Shown here in pieces: positions 7,031 through 12,973 of a stretch of 12,973 nt of DNA; the stretch's first letter is position 1, and every line of letters starts with the position of its first letter. Position numbers and translations under genes: made by a program. Source of the DNA: an uncultured Ruminococcus sp. (lineage in GTDB: Bacteria > Bacillota > Clostridia > Oscillospirales > Ruminococcaceae); contig CAJTWQ010000050.1 in NCBI GenBank assembly GCA_910579835.1, positions 1-12,973 on the forward strand, given 5' to 3'. The notes beneath the pieces are model-generated. The model worked only from the letters and a program-made list of their open reading frames with translations, did not search any database and was not told the DNA's origin.

Positions 7031-7060
7031 ATTATATGCATATAAACCGTAAATTATGAA
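7031..7060 (-). promoter_or_regulatory. Probable sigma-A promoter for asnB
   Basis: Read on the minus strand: -35-like TTCATA (7055-7060, four of six consensus bases), an 18-nt spacer and a perfect -10 TATAAT (7031-7036). Transcription would begin near 7024, just ahead of the ribosome binding site at 7006-7012. Confidence 0.55.
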
Positions 7061-7125
7061 TATTACTCTGTCGGCTTTTATTCACTCAAAAAACACTTTT
7101 AGCCACTTCTGTTCTAATAAAAAAC

Positions 7126-7154
7126 TTGATTTATCAATTAAGCTATGATATAAT
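7126..7154 (+). promoter_or_regulatory. Sigma-A promoter for the Ser/Thr kinase
   Basis: -35 TTGATT (7126-7131), a 17-nt spacer and a perfect -10 TATAAT (7149-7154) preceded by TGA, an extended -10 arrangement. The start near 7161 gives a leader of about 228 nt, nearly all of it the palindromic element at 7169-7362. The -35 and -10 hexamers are identical to those of the phosphatase promoter at 1454-1482. Confidence 0.75.
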
Positions 7155-7168
7155 GAATTTATATACAC

Positions 7169-7362
7169 CAGACCTGTTCGGAAATCTCAGAACTTGTATT
7201 CATAGGATTTGTGCGTGAATTTTTGAGCATAATTTTACCGAGAGCAAGGAGAAAAAGCGAAAGCATACTGTCGTACGTTGAGCTTTTTCAACGCAGATAT
7301 CGATAAAATTTGCCGAAAAGACATGTGCAATATTCTATGAACACAAGTTCTCAGCAGGTCTG
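7169..7362. repeat. Inverted-repeat element 2: 194-bp near-palindrome in the kinase leader
   Basis: The outer arms are CAGACCTG (7169-7176) and CAGGTCTG (7355-7362). After a 9-nt insertion on the left come 22-bp arms (7186-7207 against 7333-7354) matching at 19 positions and centred on AGAACTTGT and TTCATAG. The interior halves also match imperfectly around a centre near 7266, including TTTTACCGA against the reverse complement of CGATAAAA, and GAAAAAGC against GCTTTTTC. The whole could fold as one long hairpin. The arms resemble element 1 at 1503-1625. A 29-codon minus-strand ORF inside looks incidental. No transposase or target duplication is visible. It fits a MITE-like non-autonomous element. 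Because it lies between the promoter and the start codon, it would be transcribed with the kinase mRNA. Confidence 0.75.
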
Positions 7363-7388
7363 CTATTAACAGGAAATAAGGTGCTTAT

Positions 7389-9653
7389 ATGAGCGATATC
7401 CATGAAATAATCAAAAACCAGATAAAACAGCCCCTGTGGGATAACTGGTATATAAAAGGTGAGCTTGGCAGAGGCGCAACAGGAGTTGTCTACCGCATTG
7501 AAGCAAAAAGAGAAAACCGGACGGACATTTCCGCTCTTAAGGTCGAACCGATAATTGCTGATGAATCCGTCTACGTTGACGAGGTTCGCCGACGGGAATA
7601 TCTTGAAAAAAAGCGCCGTGAAGCCGAAAACGAAACAACAATAATGTATAAGCTGCGTTCTTCACCTAATATCGTACTTTATGAGGACGAAAGCATAAAG
7701 CCGCTTATAGTCGACAACAAGCAAATAGGCTATTATATTATGATACGCATGGAATGTCTTACATGCCTGCAAAAACTTATGAAAAGCGGAACTTTTGATC
7801 TGTCAGAAAAAAACGTGCTTAAACTGGCAATAGATATAGGCAGCGGAATCAAGGCCGCTCACGAGTTGGGCATTATACACCGTGATGTAAAGCCCGGCAA
7901 CTTCTTTATATCCGGCAGCGGCGTGTATAAACTGGGAGATTTCAATATCTCCAAGAAATCCGTCTCTACCCGTTCATTTGCCGGAACGGAGGGATATATC
8001 GCACCGGAAATTTACTATGCACGATACGGAAGCGACGGCTACACAAAGCAGGCCGATATTTATTCATTCGGCATCTCGCTTTACTGCATGATGAATAACT
8101 ATCATTTTCCTTTCGGTGATATGTACCTGCCGGAAGAAGCGATAGAAAAACGTATGAACGGTGAAAACCTGCCAAAACCGAAAAACGCCTCCGTTGCTTT
8201 TTCAAAAGTCATTTTAAAAGCCTGTGCATTTAATACTGCCGACCGGTACCAGAACATGACAAATATGCTGAACGACCTTATTGCGATCCGGGACGGCTCT
8301 CCGGTAATAAATAATCCCGTCCCGCCATACATACCTCAAAATCCTTATCCGAATATCACAAACAGAGGTTATGCCGGTCAGCCGGTTCAGCCTCCGATTC
8401 AGCAGCCGGCAGATTACAGAGGATATGTCGCACCGCCTGTCATACCGGTTCAGCCGCAGGGCTATCCGTCAGGCTATCAGACTGTGCAGCAGGAAGAAAA
8501 AAGTTCTGCCGCAGCGAAAATTATTCTTACCGCCGGCGTTATTATCCTTACCGTAATACTTGCGGTTCTGGTTCTGTTTCTTGTACGCGAAAAGGACAAT
8601 CATGTAAAAGACAGCAGCGATAATGATAATATAATTATAGATCCCGATACCACCGCAGAAAACGAAACGGAAGAACCCACGGAAAAACCGACCGAAGAAT
8701 CTACTTTTGAAACCACAACTTCAACGGCACAGCCTGAAACTACGATCACCACTGCCACGGATCCTGTTACCACTGCAACTTCGACAACAACGACAACCGC
8801 AGTTCCGCCTCCGGAGATAACACCGCCCTCGCCGGTTTATAACGGCTCAGGCGAGGCAAATATCGTCAACGGCGGCTATGCGGCAACCGACGGTGATACC
8901 GTTTTCTATTCCACGGAAGCAGAATGTATTTACGCTGAGAAAAACGGTTCCGCATCGCCTATATACAACACAAGAGCAAGCTATATAAACATTGTCGGAG
9001 ACAGTCTGATATTCTGCAACTGGAGCTCAGGAAATTATATTTGCAGCATAAAAAAGGACGGCAGCGGATTTACAATCCTGAATAATGCCTACTGCTATGA
9101 GCTTACATACTATGACGGTTGGCTGTACTTTACAGAAATGACCGATACAAATAATCCCGACGCAGGCAATTATATCTGCCGTATGCGTCCGGATGGCTCG
9201 GAGTACACACGGCTTATACAGGCGCATTGCTGGTATATGAACGTTGCAGACGGAAAAATCTTCTTTGTAAATTACAGCAATGATTATTCCCTTGACGTTA
9301 TGAACGTGGACGGAAGCGGTCATCAGTCGATTATGAACTCCGTATCCGATCTCTGCGTATCCGGCGGCAGAATTTACTATTCATCCGACAGAGACAACAG
9401 ATGGCTTTATTCAATGAACTATGACGGCTCCGACAACCGCCTTATCAGGGACGGTTTTACGAAATGCACTAACATTTCAGGCAATACAATTTACTGTGTT
9501 GACGAAAACAATAACCTGATAGTTATAGACCTTTCAAATTACTCCGGCCTTGTTTATCCGAAACTGGGATATATGGAATACCCTGTTGTAATAGACTCTA
9601 ACCTTTACGCTATGGATAAGGACAAAAAGGTAAGAAAATTCAGGCTTAATTAA
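7389..9653 (+). CDS. Transmembrane Hanks-type Ser/Thr protein kinase with extracellular DUF5050-like propeller
   Basis: A 754-residue receptor-like kinase. The cytoplasmic kinase domain (about 20-300) has a glycine-rich loop GELGRGATGVV (24-34), Lys51 in ALKVE, a helix-C Glu near 80-82, the catalytic loop HRDVKPGN (164-171), GTEGYIAPE (199-207) and ADIYSFGI (222-229). The DFG motif reads DFN (184-186): the metal-binding Asp is kept and Gly is changed. Next are a Pro/Gln/Tyr-rich linker (305-370), one membrane segment (about 376-399), a Thr/Glu/Pro-rich stalk (419-480) and an extracellular domain (about 484-754) with some seven units of the form 'GDxIYY...I/LxxMxxDGSG', as in DUF5050 propellers. 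PASTA repeats, the usual wall-sensing module, are absent. It probably senses an outside ligand and phosphorylates cytoplasmic targets, with the PP2C at 182-1009 as a possible counterpart. The start follows a weak AAGG (7378-7381), seven bases before the ATG. Confidence 0.92.
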   Translation: MSDIHEIIKNQIKQPLWDNWYIKGELGRGATGVVYRIEAKRENRTDISALKVEPIIADESVYVDEVRRREYLEKKRREAENETTIMYKLRSSPNIVLYEDESIKPLIVDNKQIGYYIMIRMECLTCLQKLMKSGTFDLSEKNVLKLAIDIGSGIKAAHELGIIHRDVKPGNFFISGSGVYKLGDFNISKKSVSTRSFAGTEGYIAPEIYYARYGSDGYTKQADIYSFGISLYCMMNNYHFPFGDMYLPEEAIEKRMNGENLPKPKNASVAFSKVILKACAFNTADRYQNMTNMLNDLIAIRDGSPVINNPVPPYIPQNPYPNITNRGYAGQPVQPPIQQPADYRGYVAPPVIPVQPQGYPSGYQTVQQEEKSSAAAKIILTAGVIILTVILAVLVLFLVREKDNHVKDSSDNDNIIIDPDTTAENETEEPTEKPTEESTFETTTSTAQPETTITTATDPVTTATSTTTTTAVPPPEITPPSPVYNGSGEANIVNGGYAATDGDTVFYSTEAECIYAEKNGSASPIYNTRASYINIVGDSLIFCNWSSGNYICSIKKDGSGFTILNNAYCYELTYYDGWLYFTEMTDTNNPDAGNYICRMRPDGSEYTRLIQAHCWYMNVADGKIFFVNYSNDYSLDVMNVDGSGHQSIMNSVSDLCVSGGRIYYSSDRDNRWLYSMNYDGSDNRLIRDGFTKCTNISGNTIYCVDENNNLIVIDLSNYSGLVYPKLGYMEYPVVIDSNLYAMDKDKKVRKFRLN

Positions 9654-9795
9654 GAACATAATGATAGGATTTTCATGAAATTTTTGTTGTAACAAGGTAA
9701 ACGCCCAAAGGAATACTGAAATATTGCAAGGACATTTAACGCAGATTTACAGGTTCCAAGAACAGGCTCTTAATAAAAATACCATAATAAAAGAA

Positions 9796-9827
9796 CAGCA
9801 GCGTCGGGAATTTTCCCGGCGCTGCTG
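9796..9827. terminator. Terminator between the kinase and the beta-helix lipoprotein gene
   Basis: CAGCAGCGTCGGGAA (9796-9810) pairs with TTCCCGGCGCTGCTG (9813-9827) over 15 positions with a single G-T. On the minus strand it is followed by a T-rich TTCTTTTATT, making a good terminator for the gene ending at 9918. On the plus strand the tail is only CCCTTT, so it is weaker for the kinase. The rest of 9654-9917 holds nothing recognisable. Confidence 0.8.
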
Positions 9828-9917
9828 CCCTTTAGGGTGGTTTATATGAAAAAATGAAGATGTCTGAATTATACCTTTGTCTGCCGACTTACCGGCGGCC
9901 AAAAGAATACTATGATA

Positions 9918-12083
9918 TTACTGCTCTGATGCGCCGCGTTTACCCGGCCATTCTGGTTTCTGTCCAGGATCGAATCCCTCCGGCATTTCCGGCATTCCAT
10001 CCTCGCCTGTAGGGGGCTGCATCTGTCCGGGATCAAAGTCCTCAGGCATTTCCATGCGTCCACCCATGCCACCGTGACGTCCTCCGCCAAAGCCGCCCAT
10101 ACCTTGCTCTCCGATAGTGGAAACCACGGAATCTGCCGTAAAGCTTCCGGCTGCTTCTCCGTCATTTTGGTAGCCGCCGGTCTCGTAAAGACCGTAATTT
10201 TCTTTTGAATCAGAGCTTCCGCCGGTATAAAGAGTATAGCTTTCGCCTGTTTTTATATCGGGAGAGCTTATGACAATATGCTCGAAATTTTTGGACGGAG
10301 CATAGCTCAATATCTCCTGTCCGCTGCTGTCTGCAAGAGTGACTAAAGTTCCGCCTGCACATGAGCCAATATTTGCTCCTACAGAGTTCTGTGAAGAACC
10401 GCTGCCGGGAAGTTCCGCCATTTGAGAACTGCCTGCCGCAATGAGCAGACCGTCGTCAACAATAATTTCGTTATTTCCGTCAAGCGCTCCGTTGCCTCCG
10501 TTTACAGGACCGTCCACAAGAACGGTTCCGCCGCTTATGGTCAAATCACCGTTTGAATCCAGACCGTCGCCATCGGCATTGATATAAACAAAACCGCCGC
10601 TGATATTAAGCTGAACTCCCTCGGAATATGTTCCCATACCATCCTGAGAAGTTTTACCGTCACTTGCATTAAAGCCGTCGTCCGAAGCGTTTATTTCAAG
10701 ATCTCCTCCGGCAATACTTATAACAGCAGCTTCTATTCCCTCGTATGAGGTGAGTACTTTAACAGCGCCTCCTGATATTTCGGCAAGTTTATCTCCATGG
10801 ATACCCTTTTCGCCTGTTGAAAGCTCCAAAACGCCGCCGGTGATATTTACGCTTCCGTTTGAATGTATGGCGTCATCAGCCGAATCAACAGTGAAAGTTC
10901 CACCGCTGATATTTATTTCCGATGCGCCCTTTATGCCCTTTGTGCTGACGCTTTCAGCCGTATTATTTTCTGATGCTGCATTATTGGCGGTAAAAGCGAT
11001 GTCGTTATCAAAATTCATTTTCGGCATTTCTCCCGGTTCAAAGCCCTCCGGCATTTCTCCGAAATCCTTAAAACCGCGGCCTCCGCCCATCGCTCCAAAA
11101 TCGTCGTTATGCGTTTTCGTTGAATTTTCATTACCGCCGCCGGCAACAATATTAAATACACCGTCCTCGGCAGTAAATACCGTCTCTGCCTGAATGCCGT
11201 CCTGTGCTGCTGTTATATTGAAATTTCCGCCGCATATATAGATAAACCCCATGGATTCATCCGTCTTGTTTGTGGATTTTATTCCGTCCTGACCGGCGCT
11301 GACCGTTATGCTTCCCCCGGCGGCGGCAACGTAGTCCTTACCTTTTATACCGTCGGAAACAGCTGTAATATCCAGAATTCCCCCTGTTATTACGATATCA
11401 TCCTTGCTGCGGATACCGTCTTTATAATTTCCGCAGACGGTCAGAGCGCCTGTTCCGTTTATAGTAAGACTGTCCTCACTGTAAACAGCCGCATCAGGTT
11501 CATTTACACTGTCGTCCGGGTAGTAATAGTTTTTACCGTCCGACAGGGAATTTACGCTGTCCGGAGCAAGAGTTATAAATGTCTTGTCTGCGTCTGCAAT
11601 ATAAATCGCAGACGCATCGGACTTTGCAATATCGGCATTATCAAGCACCAACTGAACCTTGGCTTTAGGGGCGTTCACAATTATCTGACCGTCGGATGTG
11701 CTTCCGGTTACGCGGTATACGCCATCCTGCGTAACGGTAACTACAGAAGCTTCAGCAGAAGCTCCGGAACCTGTTATTTCAGCCTTATTGCCATTGAACG
11801 CGATTTCTGCCGTTATCTCTCCGTATTCCTGACTCAGATCTCTTTCAGAAAAAAGCTCACGATATCTATCGCCTGCATTGGAAAGGAGTTCAGGCTGTTT
11901 AGAACCGTCCTTAACGGCAGACCCATCTGACTTAGGCGCATCTTCTGCGGCAGAACCAGTTTCCGATGTAAATTCCGACGATGAATCAGAGTTTTCGGAT
12001 TTGGAACCGCTGCATCCTGTCGCCATAGCGGCAAATGTCAAAGCAGCCGTAAGATAGCTTAACGCTTTTTGATAGTGTTTCAT
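9918..12083 (-). CDS. Cthe_2159-like carbohydrate-binding beta-helix lipoprotein
   Basis: A 721-residue secreted lipoprotein. The signal peptide ends in the lipobox ATGC with lipidated Cys24, followed by a Ser/Glu/Asp-rich linker to about residue 65. Parallel beta-helix coils run from about 90 to 600, seen as repeating units such as 'ISGGxxxIxAxxDGI': SDGIKGKD, GQDGIKST, AQDGIQAE, SADDAIHS, ASDDGFNA, GDGLDSNG. This pattern matches the family of Clostridium thermocellum Cthe_2159 (PF14262/DUF4353), a polygalacturonate-binding protein. Binding of pectin-like or other polysaccharide is therefore likely but not proven. A Gly/Met/Pro/Phe insert (about 315-383) splits the helix, and a similar tail (about 660-721) repeats MPE-x-F-D/E-P-G. 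The ATG at 12083 is chosen because AGGAAGG (12092-12098) lies eight bases upstream; a GTG at 12092 would overlap that site. These proteins often neighbour CotH or VTC-domain genes, and neither is present here. Confidence 0.88.
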   Translation of the reverse strand: MKHYQKALSYLTAALTFAAMATGCSGSKSENSDSSSEFTSETGSAAEDAPKSDGSAVKDGSKQPELLSNAGDRYRELFSERDLSQEYGEITAEIAFNGNKAEITGSGASAEASVVTVTQDGVYRVTGSTSDGQIIVNAPKAKVQLVLDNADIAKSDASAIYIADADKTFITLAPDSVNSLSDGKNYYYPDDSVNEPDAAVYSEDSLTINGTGALTVCGNYKDGIRSKDDIVITGGILDITAVSDGIKGKDYVAAAGGSITVSAGQDGIKSTNKTDESMGFIYICGGNFNITAAQDGIQAETVFTAEDGVFNIVAGGGNENSTKTHNDDFGAMGGGRGFKDFGEMPEGFEPGEMPKMNFDNDIAFTANNAASENNTAESVSTKGIKGASEINISGGTFTVDSADDAIHSNGSVNITGGVLELSTGEKGIHGDKLAEISGGAVKVLTSYEGIEAAVISIAGGDLEINASDDGFNASDGKTSQDGMGTYSEGVQLNISGGFVYINADGDGLDSNGDLTISGGTVLVDGPVNGGNGALDGNNEIIVDDGLLIAAGSSQMAELPGSGSSQNSVGANIGSCAGGTLVTLADSSGQEILSYAPSKNFEHIVISSPDIKTGESYTLYTGGSSDSKENYGLYETGGYQNDGEAAGSFTADSVVSTIGEQGMGGFGGGRHGGMGGRMEMPEDFDPGQMQPPTGEDGMPEMPEGFDPGQKPEWPGKRGASEQ

Positions 12084-12143
12084 TTTGTGCACCTTCCTGC
12101 ATCGGTAGTATATCCCAATTCCGTTTTTCTTTCTATGGTTTAT

Positions 12144-12152
12144 AGTATATCA
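12144..12152 (-). promoter_or_regulatory. Candidate extended -10 promoter for the beta-helix lipoprotein gene
   Basis: Minus-strand TGATATACT (12144-12152) is an extended -10 with a TATACT hexamer. The position 17 nt upstream reads ACGAAA, a poor -35. A second TATACT lies at 12107-12112, too close to the start to leave much leader. Either is tentative. Confidence 0.3.
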
Positions 12153-12212
12153 CCTGTTTTTGTTAATTTCGTGATACTTAAATGAAACACAAAAGAAATC
12201 TATTACTCCGCC

Positions 12213-12973
12213 TTACAGCGTTACCGGCAGACCGTTGATCTCAATAGTCGGATCGTCAATATCTATAAGCAGGCAGCGGCGGCCGTCAACTACGCTTGTA
12301 CGCACCTTATCGGAAGCTGAAGGCTTGATATTAACGGTAATTCCCGGCGAAGCAAGAACCGTCTTTGTTTCGACGAGATTAGCGGCGGTCAGAGGTGCAT
12401 TTCCGCATACCTTTTCATATACCGGTTCAACCATGTTCACACGCTCCTGCGGCAGCCCTGCGTCAACAAGAATATCCCGCAGATGCAGCGGCTCGATCAC
12501 AGCTTTATCCGTTTCATCCTTGCTGTCCTCAACTACATCCTGTATTTTTTCGTTCACGGTTTTAATCAGCATGTAATCCAGCTCATCGCCGGCAACGCTT
12601 TTGAGAATACTCTGAAAATTCGCCTTTTCAATATCCGCAGACATTATAAAGGTACATCCGAGAACATTTTCGACAATTGAAATATTAGGATCGCTTGCTT
12701 TTTTAGTATAGTACATAACATGATTTATATCGCTGCTTCTATTGCTGAAAACTGGAAAAAGAAAACCGTCGGACGGTGCCTTGCTGATAATAAGCTCCGT
12801 ATTTATCTTCTTGGTTATCTCATTGCTGGACGAATCAAAAATAAAACCGTCGCTGCCTGTGCTGACAGGACATAAAGCTGTAATTATGTAACGGTAAACC
12901 TCGTCCTCACCGTCTGCAAATTCATCATTTTTATCTTTGCGTCTGACTGTATAGCTGCAATATGCGGTCAGCA
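12213..12973 (-). CDS. DUF4317 family protein, 5' end beyond the window
   Basis: The frame is open from the right edge (first whole codon at 12971) to the stop at 12213, giving 252 residues of a longer protein. The ATG at 12716 is internal: in-frame sequence upstream reads LTAYCSYTVRRKDK..., EDEVYRYIITALCPV and SDGFLFPVFSNRSSDINHVM, leading into YYTKKASDPN. Family features include the SYTVRRKDK segment, the 'CPV' region, FLFPxFxxRSxDI, the YYTK...ENVLGC segment, and a C-terminus with VDGRRCLLIDIDD and EINGLPVTL. DUF4317 proteins are found in Clostridia and have no known function. No membrane segment or catalytic motif is apparent. The gene ends 130 bp upstream of the lipoprotein gene on the same strand. 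No terminator is visible between them, so they might be co-transcribed. Confidence 0.85.
   Translation of the reverse strand, partial: LTAYCSYTVRRKDKNDEFADGEDEVYRYIITALCPVSTGSDGFIFDSSSNEITKKINTELIISKAPSDGFLFPVFSNRSSDINHVMYYTKKASDPNISIVENVLGCTFIMSADIEKANFQSILKSVAGDELDYMLIKTVNEKIQDVVEDSKDETDKAVIEPLHLRDILVDAGLPQERVNMVEPVYEKVCGNAPLTAANLVETKTVLASPGITVNIKPSASDKVRTSVVDGRRCLLIDIDDPTIEINGLPVTL

Noticed and set aside
6281..7045. 254-codon plus-strand frame antisense to the start of asnB
   Set aside because: Length alone is notable, but the translation has no domain and no ribosome binding site, while the opposite strand encodes the conserved glutaminase domain.
7230..7320. 29-codon minus-strand ORF inside element 2
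   Set aside because: Short, no ribosome binding site, and probably incidental to the palindrome.
9725..9765. Possible third copy of the leader/repeat motif (TTGCAAGGACATTTAACGC, then ACAGGTTC)
   Set aside because: Only short scattered matches to the copies near 1531-1550 and 1734-1751, and no clear inverted arms; it could be chance.
10750..11193. 147-codon plus-strand frame antisense to the beta-helix lipoprotein
   Set aside because: Low-complexity Pro/Ser translation mirroring the Gly-rich repeats on the other strand; a shadow.

Overview
The window looks like chromosome from an anaerobic, low-GC, Gram-positive gut or rumen Clostridia, most likely a Ruminococcus-like member of the Oscillospiraceae. 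The indicators are a dockerin type I Ca-binding repeat, a Hanks-type kinase with a DUF5050-like extracellular propeller, a Cthe_2159-type beta-helix lipoprotein, a DUF4317 protein, strong AGGAGG ribosome binding sites and consensus sigma-A promoters. The genus is inferred from family content only. No rRNA, tRNA, CRISPR array, phage gene or transposase gene was seen.

Layout. Left, minus strand: a PP2C protein phosphatase (182-1009) preceded by a small degenerate dockerin ORF (1025-1306), both apparently read from a promoter at 1454-1482. Bases 1307-1785 hold no gene. They contain that promoter, an inverted-repeat element (1503-1625), a perfect consensus sigma-A promoter (1658-1686) and a leader hairpin (1707-1757). 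Next, plus strand: an amidohydrolase-2 family hydrolase (1786-2592), then an ECF sigma factor (2738-3328) overlapping by four bases a single-pass membrane protein (3325-4842) that is a candidate sigma regulator. Bases 4843-5170 are a convergent intergenic region with five consecutive hairpins ending in a bidirectional terminator. Minus strand: asparagine synthase asnB (5171-7000). Bases 7001-7388 hold divergent promoters and a 194-bp near-palindromic repeat in the leader of a plus-strand Ser/Thr kinase (7389-9653). After a convergent terminator come, on the minus strand, the Cthe_2159-like lipoprotein (9918-12083) and a DUF4317 gene (12213 to the right edge) whose 5' end lies outside the window.

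The common theme is signalling and the cell surface. A transmembrane Ser/Thr kinase and a PP2C phosphatase make a plausible phosphorylation/dephosphorylation pair although 6.4 kb apart. The ECF sigma factor and its translationally coupled membrane partner look like a second transmembrane signalling unit. The lipoprotein probably binds cell-surface or plant polysaccharide. asnB and the amidohydrolase are metabolic.

The least ordinary signals are non-coding: two related inverted-repeat elements (1503-1625 and 7169-7362) sharing a conserved arm, one of them forming most of the kinase leader; a hairpin-rich convergent intergenic region; and a 13-bp sequence shared just downstream of the phosphatase and kinase promoters. 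No complete new defence or mobile system was recognised.
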